From Mesorhizobium ventifaucium (GTDB taxonomy: Bacteria; Pseudomonadota; Alphaproteobacteria; Rhizobiales; Rhizobiaceae), in the NCBI RefSeq assembly GCF_935822925.1, contig NZ_CAKXZS010000021.1:1-45681 (forward strand): 45,681 nucleotides of DNA, in the 5' to 3' direction. A program made the position numbers and the translations under genes. Position 1 is the stretch's first letter, and each line of letters begins with the position of its first letter. A model generated the notes under the pieces. It was not told the DNA's origin. It searched no databases and saw only the letters and a program-made list of their open reading frames with translations. This document shows, one piece after another, positions 9,223 to 17,458 of this stretch.

Positions 9223-9455
9223 CGCTCTGGGGATCGCTCGGCGCAATCGCCGGAGGCAAGAGCAAGGTCGAGATCGAGGCGAAGGATATTCGGGAGCTGT
9301 TCAGGAAGCTCGCTGAGCAGTATCCCGGCTTCGAGCCCTTGATCGAGAAGGGCATCGCGGTGGCCATTGACGGGACGATTTATCGGGATACGTGGTCGAA
9401 GGAGCTGCCGCAGGGGGCGGAGATTTTCCTGCTGCCGCGGTTGGCTGGGGGGTGA
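9210..9455 (+). CDS. MoaD/ThiS-like small sulfur-carrier protein
   Basis: An 81-residue protein with the beta-grasp pattern of MoaD/ThiS: VEVTLWGSL at the start, an FRKLAEQYPGF helix, then AVAIDGTIYRD and AEIFLLPRLAGG at the end. The terminal Gly-Gly is the residue pair that is adenylated and thiocarboxylated in this family. The gene overlaps the 3' end of the Mo subunit by 13 bases and has GGGAGG just before its ATG, so it is translationally coupled to the hydroxylase. Its role is inferred: it could supply sulfur for the molybdenum cofactor, either for pterin synthesis or for the terminal sulfido ligand. The end of the operon is here; no strong terminator follows. Confidence 0.75.
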   Translation: MVEVTLWGSLGAIAGGKSKVEIEAKDIRELFRKLAEQYPGFEPLIEKGIAVAIDGTIYRDTWSKELPQGAEIFLLPRLAGG

Positions 9456-9566
9456 TGGGGACCTGCCTCCACCCTCGCCTAGCATCAAGGTCTCGAACGT
9501 CGTTGATGGGGCCGAAACCAGACTGGCAGCTCGTGTTTGCCAAAGGCAGGGAAGCGGACATCAAGC

Positions 9567-11339
9567 TTAGAGCCTAGCCTTGCGCGGCACACCATTCGGA
9601 TTGGGAGCCAAATCCGGTCTGTCTTTCGTCTCGACATTAAAGACGCGAATGAGCCCGTCGAGGCCCTTGAGTTGGCGAGTGCCGAGGTCGACGATCGGTA
9701 TTTTGTCATGCAGATGGCGCGCTACGGAATAATCGATGAGGATTTGTCGATCCTCAGCGGACGAACACAGCCGCGACGCTAGGTTAACGACATTGCCGAT
9801 CGCGGTGTAGTCAACGCGGGCTTCGTAACCAATGCGACCCACCGTTGCCCACCCCATCGCAAGCCCCATGCCGAAGCCAATCTGATAGCCACGCTGCCGC
9901 CACCCAGATATGAGTCCTTGAACTGCTTCCTGCATGTCGACAGCCATTTTTAGGGCATGAAGCGCCGGCTCTTCACATGGAACCGGGGCGTTGACGAGAA
10001 TCATCAATCCATCCGCCGAAAAACTGGTCAGCGTCACCTCATACCGGGTGATGATCGCGCCGAGCGCCGCGTAGTACTCACGTAAGAGCTGCATGATGTC
10101 CTCAGGCGCAGCGTGCGCCGAAAATGCGGTGAAGCCACGCAAATCGCAAAAAACAGCGACCACTTCCGCGCGCTGCCCGGCGAGTATTCTCTCGTCGCCG
10201 GCCTTTTCTACGAGCTCCGCCACCTGGGGTGCCAGGAAGCGCTTCAAACGCGTCATTCGCTCAGCGCGGTCCCGCGATATGGCGAGTTCCTCCGCCATTT
10301 CGTTGAACCGCGCAGCCAGCCGCTCGAGTTCGTCTCCAGTGACAATGTTGATCCGATGATCGAATTGCCCGGCACCGATCTTGAGGGCGCCTTCTTCCAG
10401 CAATCGGATGGGTCCGCTCATCCGTCTGGCAAGCCAATAGGCGAGTACCGCCGCAAGGACTGTGGCGGCGAGGAACAACCCGCCGGTCCGCCACAATGAA
10501 GCGTATAGGGGTGCAAAAGCCTCCGCCTGCGACTGCTCGACAAATACCGTCCACCCGGCCGCGGCAACGGGCGCGCTAGCGGTCACAACGCGTTCATTCT
10601 CAGCGTTGCGGTTTGCAATCGCAGTGCCGCCCGCGGCGGCGATCGCATCCCGCAATCCGCGTAGCGCCAAAGCTGCTTTCTCGTCGGCGCCCTGCATCAC
10701 TTTGCTGATCGCGGGGTGAGCGATGAGATGACCGGTCTGGTCGACGACAAGTGCCTGGCCGCTGCGGCCCACGCGGATTTCGGAAACGATGAGCCAGATG
10801 GGCTTCAGACTGATTTCGGCGATGATCGTGTTTTCTAGGACTGTATCGTCGTAATTCGCCATCGCCATGGTTACCGACGGTTCGGAACCCTGGCGATAAA
10901 TGACTGGGCCGTACCAGACCTTCGCCGTCCTGGCGCCCACGACAGCGGGATCGCCCGAGCGGTCCGCCCCGCCTTCCGTCCTGTTCGAGCCCGTGCGAGA
11001 GACGTGCAGCCGTTCCGCGCCGGCGCCGTCGACGAAACTGATGCTGAGAATTCCCGGGACCTGGTGCATCACGCGCAGGAAAAGAAGCCGAAGCTGTTTC
11101 ACGCCGGCATTGGCCGACACGTCCTCGGGGATCGTGGAGCCGAGCGGAATCTTGATGCCGTCAAGAAAGCTCTCAATTTTGTCAGCCGCCGATGTTGCCT
11201 CGGACCGCAGCAGGGCACTGAGGATCGCACGCTGGTCGACATAGCTGAACCACATGTCGCTGATGCCACTCGCAGCCATCGGAAAAACGACCGCCGCGAA
11301 CAAAACCAGAAAGTATTTCCGGAATAGCGATCGACGCAT
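9567..11339 (-). CDS. Membrane adenylate/guanylate cyclase with Cache and HAMP domains
   Basis: A 590-residue class III nucleotide cyclase. Residues about 9-27 form the first membrane helix, 30-275 an extracytoplasmic Cache-type sensor, 287-305 the second helix, 306-358 a HAMP linker, and about 390-570 the cyclase domain. In the cyclase, the two metal-binding aspartates are seen in FCDLRGF (D400) and SADGLMIL (D444), and the transition-state Asn and Arg in GNVVNLASRL (N520, R524), so it should be active. It makes cAMP or cGMP in response to an outside signal. It is a single gene. A CCGACG-AGA-CGTCGG inverted repeat lies at 11368-11382 just upstream of its start. A Crp-family regulator elsewhere in the window (40155) is a possible but unproven downstream partner. 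Confidence 0.88.
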   Translation of the reverse strand: MRRSLFRKYFLVLFAAVVFPMAASGISDMWFSYVDQRAILSALLRSEATSAADKIESFLDGIKIPLGSTIPEDVSANAGVKQLRLLFLRVMHQVPGILSISFVDGAGAERLHVSRTGSNRTEGGADRSGDPAVVGARTAKVWYGPVIYRQGSEPSVTMAMANYDDTVLENTIIAEISLKPIWLIVSEIRVGRSGQALVVDQTGHLIAHPAISKVMQGADEKAALALRGLRDAIAAAGGTAIANRNAENERVVTASAPVAAAGWTVFVEQSQAEAFAPLYASLWRTGGLFLAATVLAAVLAYWLARRMSGPIRLLEEGALKIGAGQFDHRINIVTGDELERLAARFNEMAEELAISRDRAERMTRLKRFLAPQVAELVEKAGDERILAGQRAEVVAVFCDLRGFTAFSAHAAPEDIMQLLREYYAALGAIITRYEVTLTSFSADGLMILVNAPVPCEEPALHALKMAVDMQEAVQGLISGWRQRGYQIGFGMGLAMGWATVGRIGYEARVDYTAIGNVVNLASRLCSSAEDRQILIDYSVARHLHDKIPIVDLGTRQLKGLDGLIRVFNVETKDRPDLAPNPNGVPRKARL

Positions 11340-11834
11340 GGGAGCGGCTTTGGCCCCACAAAAGCGACCGACGAGACGTCGGACAATTCAATGGAGAAAG
11401 ATACTCGAAGTTCCGTCCAATTGGTATGGGTGGGGGCGTCCACCACTCATATGTCTCCACCACTCATATGTCTCCACCACGCTAGGTCCGTTCGTTTCGT
11501 TTGAACACAAAGCTGTCAGCGGTCTGTGGAGCTTCGTCCACTTTCGGCGTGGATATGGCCGGGCCGTATGCGGACCGGAAGCTTCAGGAAAAAACGCCTC
11601 CTAGGCGGAGGGTCCGCATGCCGCCGTGTCCGGACAGTCGGCAATTAGGCGGCGAGTGACCGAATTGTGACAATCTTGCCGAGGACGAACGTCTAACCTA
11701 AACCCCATCCAGGACCTTAACCAAATTGGCGCGACTGTTTGGGACCGGGCGTAGTTGCGACATTGCCCCATCCGGACGTGTGAGCAATCCCGTGGGCAAA
11801 CCGTGATGCATGTTTTTTTCGTTCGGTTGCTGCG
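11340..11834. other. Long intergenic region upstream of the cyclase
   Basis: About 500 bases without a credible gene. It holds the 15-base inverted repeat at 11368-11382, the 17-base tandem repeat at 11440-11480 and a small hairpin (CGCCT-CCT-AGGCG) near 11597-11609. A run of seven T at about 11813-11819 is not preceded by a good stem. The frames open on the minus strand here have poor composition. Confidence 0.45.
11440..11480. repeat. 17-base tandem repeat, 2.4 copies
   Basis: The unit CCACCACTCATATGTCT occurs at 11440-11456 and 11457-11473, followed by seven bases of a third copy. It lies about 100 bases upstream of the cyclase start. It may be slippage or a duplicated site; function unknown. 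Confidence 0.8.
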
Positions 11835-11984
11835 ATGATTGTGGTGTCCAGCGTGGCAGGTTGCACCAGCATTTCCTACTACGCACAATCCTTGAAGGGT
11901 CACGTGGAGATCATGGCGGCGCGCCAGCGTCGAAGAACGGCTGACATGCGGCGCAAAGCTGTCATTCGTGGCCGGCCGCTTTGA
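11835..11984 (+). pseudogene. N-terminal remnant of a lipoprotein predicted aminopeptidase
   Basis: A 49-residue frame starts at ATG 11835. It has a short signal sequence and a lipobox, VAGC, followed by TSISYYAQSLKGHVEIMAAR. This matches, from memory, the start of the DUF2265/COG4324 predicted aminopeptidases, whose N-termini read like GC..YY.Q...G....M..AR. The family is several hundred residues long, so this is a stump. Frame and homology stop at about 11920 and the rest of the gene is gone; the next gene, in the opposite direction, begins its 3' end at 12113. There is no clear ribosome site. Confidence 0.5.
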
Positions 11985-12112
11985 TCTGCGGACTTGTCTA
12001 TTGGTTGCACTGGCGCTTCCGTCGGACGAAGATTGACCGGCGGGATGATGTCATCCGAGTCCTGCAGGGCGAGCTAACAAGCGGACCGGGCCTACTGGTG
12101 TAGATAGCGAAA

Positions 12113-13348
12113 CTACGCACTCGTCTGCATCGAGCTCAGTAGGCGTCGCTCTTCTTCGACAATATAATCGCGGATGATCGGGACATCGTCACGGCGAGTC
12201 GAGATCAGTATCTGGAAGACAAAATTTGAACCGTTTAGGAAGCCGAGTTCGGCCGACGCCAGATAGAAATCCCACATACGGCAGAATCGTTCGCCCATCA
12301 TGGCGACTGCCTCCTCGCGCCTGGCCTCATAACCGAGACGCCAATCGTGGATCGTCCAGTAATAGTGCAGCCGCAAATTTTCGCAGTCGGCGCACCAGAT
12401 CCCCGTGCGCTCCAACGAGGCAAACACCTCTGACAAAGCCGGCACATACCCACCTGGAAAGATATGCTTGCGGATGAACGGCGCCGTCGTACCAGGCGGT
12501 GACATGCGTCCGATCGCATGAACCAATGCGAAGCCGCCCTCCTTCAACAATCTACCAATGATCGTGAAATAGCTGTCGAAATGAACGACGCCCACGTGCT
12601 CCATCATTCCGATCGAGACAACACGATCGAACTGTCCGCTGACCTCGCGATAGTCGACCTCGCGAAAATCGATCTGATGAGCGACCCCGGCCTCGATCGC
12701 TCGAAGCCGAGACGCCGCCAATTGCTCCGACGAAACGTTGATCGCCGTGACCTTCACATCGCAATACTTGGCGAGATAGATGGCGAGAGCGCCCCAGCCT
12801 GAGCCGATTTCCATCACATGCATGCCCGGCTCTAGCTTGAGCTTCGCGGCAATGTGGCGATGCTTGTCCATCTGCGCTTGCTGCAGACTGTTGTCCGGTG
12901 CCGTGTAATAGGCGCACGAATAGGTCATTGTCTCGTCGAGCCATAGCTCATAAAATTTCGTCGGGATGTCGTAGTGATGCTGAACGTTTTTGGCGGCGAG
13001 ACCGAGCTTGTTGTTCTGCTGGCGCCGGCGCAACGCACGCCAGACTTTCCGCAACGCCTTCTGAACAGGGTGGGCTGCCAACCCAGTGCGGTTGACGGAA
13101 AAGAGTGACAAGAGGTCAAGTGCTTTGCCACCGTTCTCGATCACCAAGCGGCCATCCATGTAGGCTTCGGCCGCCTTCAGTTCCGGATTGAAGAAGATCT
13201 CGCGTTCGACCGCTTTGTCGGTTAGGCGGATCGTCACGTCGGGCCCATCCTGTCCACTGCCGAAGGCTTGCCTGAAACCGTCCTCGAATATGACAGTCAG
13301 GCGCCCGTTTTTTACAAAACGGGAGAGCAGATTTGGCAGCAGACGCAT
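12113..13348 (-). CDS. cfa: Cyclopropane-fatty-acyl-phospholipid synthase family methyltransferase
   Basis: A 411-residue S-adenosylmethionine-dependent methyltransferase of the Cfa family, which adds a methylene bridge to unsaturated acyl chains in membrane phospholipids. Seen: the N-terminal lipid-binding part (about residues 1-110), KNVQHHYDIPTKFYELWLD, the SAM-binding motif VMEIGSGWGALAIYLA, the family signature SIGMMEHVG, and the C-terminal YYWTIHDWR and SNFVFQI segments. The ATG at 13348 begins the typical MRLLP start; a GAGGAG lies 13 bases upstream, somewhat far. An upstream start at 13408 is open but poorly supported. Rhizobia carry several cfa paralogs, so the symbol marks the family rather than a specific ortholog. 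It is a single gene. Confidence 0.85.
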   Translation of the reverse strand: MRLLPNLLSRFVKNGRLTVIFEDGFRQAFGSGQDGPDVTIRLTDKAVEREIFFNPELKAAEAYMDGRLVIENGGKALDLLSLFSVNRTGLAAHPVQKALRKVWRALRRRQQNNKLGLAAKNVQHHYDIPTKFYELWLDETMTYSCAYYTAPDNSLQQAQMDKHRHIAAKLKLEPGMHVMEIGSGWGALAIYLAKYCDVKVTAINVSSEQLAASRLRAIEAGVAHQIDFREVDYREVSGQFDRVVSIGMMEHVGVVHFDSYFTIIGRLLKEGGFALVHAIGRMSPPGTTAPFIRKHIFPGGYVPALSEVFASLERTGIWCADCENLRLHYYWTIHDWRLGYEARREEAVAMMGERFCRMWDFYLASAELGFLNGSNFVFQILISTRRDDVPIIRDYIVEEERRLLSSMQTSA

Positions 13349-13687
13349 TGTGGCTCGTTTTCTCCTCACTTGCCCCGTAAGTATGACTACCTGGTGTCGG
13401 TACATCAATACCGATCTGGGGGCGGAGAGGGATCGGACTTCATAAGTCTCCTCCCAATGCCGAAGCAGCGACCCATCCGGGCAGCCTGCCCCACGATCAG
13501 AAATGTCTGCTTCTGGCGCAATAAGATGTCCAGGGTGGTCGCCAGCAGCGTCTGCTATCCGGCAATCGCAAAGATCGCCTCAAGGGCCGACATGGGGCGC
13601 AAAGCGGCCGGTCATGCCCGCCTGAACTGCACTGCAGGCACACGCGATTTCCGACGCCGAACCTCACATGCCGAACGGCGCCCCTCC
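13349..13687. other. Intergenic stretch, no feature seen
   Basis: About 340 bases between the cfa start and the end of the DOPA-dioxygenase-like pseudogene. Only shadow frames are open. I see no strong hairpin or repeat. The cfa promoter should lie here. Confidence 0.4.
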
Positions 13688-14107
13688 CTACGCCCCCAGC
13701 GTCGGCTCAGTATTTACCTCCAGCGCCTCTTCCGCCTCGTCCTCCTCGCCAAGCACCTCGCCCTTCACCGCTAGCGCTTGCCCGATCCAGATCTGGTCGA
13801 CCAGATGGTCGCGCTTGGGGTTGGTGGTGTTCGGGTGGACGAGGATGCTCAGTCCGCCAGGTTCAGCATCAGCCATGGAACGAGGGTGGCGAAAATCTCG
13901 CTCGCGAACGAGACCTGGTACATGGCTTGCGCGTGCGGGCCGACCGGCTGATCGCGCCAGTTGCCCAGGCGCACGCGGAAACGTTCGCCGATGCGCAGGC
14001 GCAGCCATTCGGCATGCTGCCGCTCGGCCTGCCCGTCATAGTAGATATGCGCGTGATAGCTGGCAATTTCCGAAACCCGGCCTTGGACTGGCGGCGTCTT
14101 CGTTCAC
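13688..14107 (-). pseudogene. Frameshifted DOPA 4,5-dioxygenase family gene
   Basis: Translation of the minus strand gives the family's core: SYHAHIYYD, RQHAEWLRLRIGERF, GNWRDQPVGPHAQAMYQVSF and LVPWLMLN, then, in another frame, GLSILVHPNTTNPKRDH and an acidic tail ending at the TAG at 13688-13690. Intact homologs run straight through (WLMLN..GLS.LVHP). One base is missing at about 13859-13860, between the AAC codon and GGC. A second shift lies near the start: the likely GTG start at 14105-14107, with GGAGAG upstream, is out of frame with the conserved core, and in the core frame a TGA lies upstream of it. So at least two small deletions inactivate the gene. The intact enzyme would cleave catechols such as DOPA extradiolically. 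Confidence 0.75.
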
Positions 14108-14237
14108 CTCAGTGCTCTCCTTCGACGACTATGGCGTCCGGCAGACCCGAAGTATGGAAGGTCGGCCCTGTCGAGGCAGTGTTGATACCGCCTCTTCCAG
14201 GGGGATAACTGGGACAACCGTCTCACGACCCTTGACC

Positions 14238-15824
14238 CTAGTCACCCACGCGCGCCAGCGTGCCCAGATGATTGCCGTCGAGAAATTCTATCGTCATAGC
14301 CGACGCCTTGCCGTCGGGACCGATGACGAAGCTTACGCCAGACGGCACGTCCGGCGTCTCGGCGTCCGGGAAGGTAAGGAACAGGTCGCCGTCGAAATGC
14401 TTCAATGAATAGGACCGGGCGCCGGCCGGCCCGACCTTGAGCACAAGAGCGTCCCCCGCGCTCGACACGACCGCATCGCCGATGAAGTCGTTGGAGTAAC
14501 GGCCTGCATAGGCACTGTTCAGCCCGGCCGGCCTTGCCGGAGACGGCGGCGCGGCATAGGTGGCCTTGGCCGCCGCGATTGCCGGGCCGAACAGGCTCGC
14601 AAAGGTATCGTCCCATGCCTTGATCCAGTCCTTCTCGACCGTTCCGTCAAAGGCGAGATCAGCGAAGCTCTCGGACAACCCTTCCGGCACGCCTGTCGAA
14701 AAGGCGTTAGCGACGATGACGATGCCAAGCTTCTCCTCCGGAAAAAGTGTCACCAGGGTGCGGGCGCCGACGCTGAACGCGCCGGCATGACCCCAGCTTA
14801 GACCGTGCCGGCCGAATTCGATGTTCCAGCCGAGGCCGTAGAAGGACTCGCCGCCGGAGACGGGGTTCTTGCCGCGCGCCATCAGCGGAACATGCGTCTG
14901 GTCCAGCGCGTCGGCTTTAATGAGTGTCTCGCCGGCAAAAACCCCATTGCCGAGCACGAGGCGCACCCATTGCGAGAGATCGCGTGCCGTGGAGCTGACG
15001 CCGCCTGCGGGCGCCTGCGCATCCGGGTTGCGCTTTACCTTCGCGGCCCAGACGCCGTCGACCTTGACGTGGAGCGCGGCGCGATTGGCGTGCTTGATGA
15101 AGTCCGCATGACGGGAGCTGGTCGAGGTCATTCCAAGCGGACGATAGAGCTTCTCCTCGGCAATCTCCTCCCAGGGCTTGCCCGTCGGCCTCGCAGCCGC
15201 GACGGCACCCTCGGTCAGTCCGAAATTGCTGTAGGAGTAGCCGGCACGAAAGCTCGATGATGGCGACACGAACCGCAGACGGCGCAGGATCTCCGCGCGG
15301 TCGTAGCCAATGTCCTCGAGGTCGTCTCCGGCGGTGCCCGGAAGTCCGCTGCGGTGCGAAAACAGGTCGCGAACCGTGAGTTCGCTGGTCGGATAGGGCT
15401 CGGAAAGCCGGAAGGCCGGATCGAGGTCGTCGATTTTCGCATCCCAGGAAACAATCTCGTCGCTGACCAGCGCCGCCACGATCGTTGCCGAGACCGGCTT
15501 GGACAGGGAGGCGATCTGGAACACCGTGTCGGCGTCGACGGCCTCCGGCTTGCCGGCCTCGCGATGCCCGAACCCCTTGAGGAAGACAACCTTGTCGTCA
15601 TGGACGACCCCGATGGCGAGACCGGGCACCCCACCATCCGCGACGACGCCTTCAGCGAGCGCCTCGAGCTTCGACAGGGCCGCAGTGATCCGGTCGGGCG
15701 TAATGGTGTCGGCCGACGCCGCATGCGGCGAAAGCACCAAGACGGCTATGAAGGCCCGCATCCCCCAACGGCGGAAATTCCGACCCAGGCCCACGCTCGA
15801 GCTCCCCCTGTCCCCTGTAAGCAC
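14238..15824 (-). CDS. Exported beta-lactamase-family serine hydrolase
   Basis: A 528-residue protein of the class C beta-lactamase/penicillin-binding fold, most likely an esterase or peptidase rather than an antibiotic-destroying enzyme. The nucleophile motif SLSK is at residues 106-109, the Tyr motif YSN at 198-200, and the third motif is HAG in SWGHAGAF. The N-terminus has basic residues (RNFRRWGMR) followed by AFIAVLVL and AASADT, a signal peptide for export. The C-terminal 130 residues look like the small beta domain often found after this fold. The first in-frame start is GTG 15824; ATG 15761 also keeps the hydrophobic part but loses most basic residues, and neither has a good ribosome site. 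It is a single gene. Confidence 0.8.
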   Translation of the reverse strand: MLTGDRGSSSVGLGRNFRRWGMRAFIAVLVLSPHAASADTITPDRITAALSKLEALAEGVVADGGVPGLAIGVVHDDKVVFLKGFGHREAGKPEAVDADTVFQIASLSKPVSATIVAALVSDEIVSWDAKIDDLDPAFRLSEPYPTSELTVRDLFSHRSGLPGTAGDDLEDIGYDRAEILRRLRFVSPSSSFRAGYSYSNFGLTEGAVAAARPTGKPWEEIAEEKLYRPLGMTSTSSRHADFIKHANRAALHVKVDGVWAAKVKRNPDAQAPAGGVSSTARDLSQWVRLVLGNGVFAGETLIKADALDQTHVPLMARGKNPVSGGESFYGLGWNIEFGRHGLSWGHAGAFSVGARTLVTLFPEEKLGIVIVANAFSTGVPEGLSESFADLAFDGTVEKDWIKAWDDTFASLFGPAIAAAKATYAAPPSPARPAGLNSAYAGRYSNDFIGDAVVSSAGDALVLKVGPAGARSYSLKHFDGDLFLTFPDAETPDVPSGVSFVIGPDGKASAMTIEFLDGNHLGTLARVGD

Positions 15825-15926
15825 TGGTCATAGTACAGGCCGACACAGGAAAGGCCAATCCTCGCCTGCGCGTTGAAGCGAAGTCTGCTGCGCAACCTCA
15901 AGCGGCCATCCTTGAGAGCCAGCCGG

Positions 15927-16685
15927 TCAACGGTATCGAACCGACCATCGCTCAGCGGCGACGACCGTCATGAAGAACCCTATCGACAACAGCGACGAGA
16001 GCACGATAGCGGCGTAGAGCCGGTCGGACTGATAGTTGAAGGTCGCCTGGATGATCAGCGCGCCGAGACCCTTGTCGGAGCCGATCCATTCGCCGACGAT
16101 CGCACCGATCACCGCGGTCGCCGAGGCGATCCGCAGCGAAGCGAAAAGCATTGGCAGCGCACGCGGCAGGCGCAGGCGCCAGAATATTTCCCAGCGCGTC
16201 GCCGACAGCACGCGGAACAGCTCGTGCTCGCTGGGGCTCGCCGATTCCAGCCCCCGGATCATGTTGATGAGCGTTGGGAAGAAACAGATCACCGCCGCGA
16301 TCACGATCTTGGGCAGCATGCCGAGGCCGAAGATGAGGATGACGACCGGGGCCAGCGCCAGCACCGGGATCGTATTGAAGAACAGCACGACCGGAAAATA
16401 GGCCGCCTGCAGTGTACGGCTGTGCACGAAGACCACCGCCAGCAGCACTGCGGCGAGGTTGCCGAGCACGAAGCCGGAAAACGCCTCAATGGCCGTCGGC
16501 CAGAGGTTCGACAGGAGAAGCGATCCGTTCCGGGAAAACACGCCCGCTATCGCGGTCGGCGTTGGAACGATGTATGCCGGCACGCCGGCGAGCGGCAGCA
16601 GGAATTGCCATGCGAGAATAAGCGAGCCGGCGCCGAGGATCGGCAGCGCAGTCTGTGCGAACGGCGAAAGCGCGCCCTGGTTCAC
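15927..16685 (-). CDS. ABC transporter permease, nitrate/sulfonate type
   Basis: A 252-residue inner-membrane permease of the SsuC/TauC/ThiX class, with about six transmembrane helices. The EAA-type loop for docking the ATPase is seen in EHELFRVLSATRWEIFWRLR followed by LPRALPMLF. The GTG start at 16685 overlaps the stop of the ATPase gene as GTGA; the frame is open further upstream but only inside the ATPase gene. It is the last gene of the operon regulator - VOC - binding protein - ATPase - permease. The family moves small organic anions or pyrimidine precursors; the substrate here is unknown. Confidence 0.85.
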   Translation of the reverse strand: MNQGALSPFAQTALPILGAGSLILAWQFLLPLAGVPAYIVPTPTAIAGVFSRNGSLLLSNLWPTAIEAFSGFVLGNLAAVLLAVVFVHSRTLQAAYFPVVLFFNTIPVLALAPVVILIFGLGMLPKIVIAAVICFFPTLINMIRGLESASPSEHELFRVLSATRWEIFWRLRLPRALPMLFASLRIASATAVIGAIVGEWIGSDKGLGALIIQATFNYQSDRLYAAIVLSSLLSIGFFMTVVAAERWSVRYR

Positions 16686-17458
16686 GACGCCGCTCCAAGG
16701 GCGGAGCGCATCCTGGCCATTGCCGCGACGATCGCCGGATCCTCGCGCGAGCATCTGTTGTCCGGCCCCTTCAGCGGACGAAGGTCGTGGTCGGCGACGA
16801 TCCGTCCGGGGTGCGCTGCAAGCACGATCACCCGCTGCCCGAGATAGACGGCTTCGGCAATGGAATGCGTGACGAACAGCACGGTCGTTCCGGTCCGCCG
16901 CCAAAGGCTCAGCAGTTCGTCGTTGAGGCGATCGCGGGTGATCTCGTCAAGCGCACCAAACGGCTCGTCCATCAGAAGCAGACGTGGCTCGCCAAGCAGC
17001 GCCCGGGCGATCGCCAGCCTTTGGCGCTGTCCGCCGGAAAGCTGATGCGGCAGGCGCTTGCTGAGCGCCGACAGCCCGACGAGTTCGAGCAGCTCGTCGG
17101 CCCGGTCGTCTATCATGCGCGACAGGCTGCGGCGGCCGACCTGGATCGGCAGCCGCACATTCTCGCGCGCCGTGCGCCACGGCAAAAGGGTCGAGTCCTG
17201 GAAGACAAAACCCACGCCGCGACCGGAGCGCACCGCCGACGGCGTTTCGCCCATCACGCGTATCGTGCCTTTGAGTGGCGCCAGCAGATCGGCGACAACC
17301 CGCAGAAACGTCGACTTTCCGCAGCCCGAAGGCCCGAGGATCGACAGGAACGTGCCGGCCTCGACCGTCAGGTCGAGACCGGAGATCACCGTCACGGCCG
17401 AGCGTCGGCCGGTATAGCCGAGGTCGAGCCCGGAGGTTTCGATGGCCGGCGCGGCCAT
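16682..17458 (-). CDS. ABC transporter ATPase, nitrate/sulfonate type
   Basis: A 258-residue ATP-binding subunit. Walker A is GPSGCGKST, the Q-loop is in FVFQDSTLLPW, the signature is LSGGQRQR, Walker B is LLLMDEPFGALD and the H-loop is in FVTHSIAEAVYL. This pattern is typical of the SsuB/TauB group. The ATG at 17458 overlaps the TGA of the binding-protein gene by one base, which indicates coupled translation; a TTG one codon earlier is less likely. It powers the permease encoded just downstream. Confidence 0.9.
   Translation of the reverse strand: MAAPAIETSGLDLGYTGRRSAVTVISGLDLTVEAGTFLSILGPSGCGKSTFLRVVADLLAPLKGTIRVMGETPSAVRSGRGVGFVFQDSTLLPWRTARENVRLPIQVGRRSLSRMIDDRADELLELVGLSALSKRLPHQLSGGQRQRLAIARALLGEPRLLLMDEPFGALDEITRDRLNDELLSLWRRTGTTVLFVTHSIAEAVYLGQRVIVLAAHPGRIVADHDLRPLKGPDNRCSREDPAIVAAMARMRSALGAAS

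Noticed and set aside
11601..11903. Minus-strand frame of 100 codons rich in Cys and His
   Set aside because: It overlaps the aminopeptidase remnant, has no ribosome site and an unlikely composition, so it is treated as chance.
13927..14408. Plus-strand frames across the DOPA-dioxygenase-like region
   Set aside because: The minus strand shows clear family sequence in two frames; the plus frames do not resemble any protein.
15873..16847. Open frame of 324 codons opposite the ABC permease
   Set aside because: The composition (Arg, Glu, His, Gln-rich) is that of a mirrored membrane protein gene; the permease on the other strand is certain.
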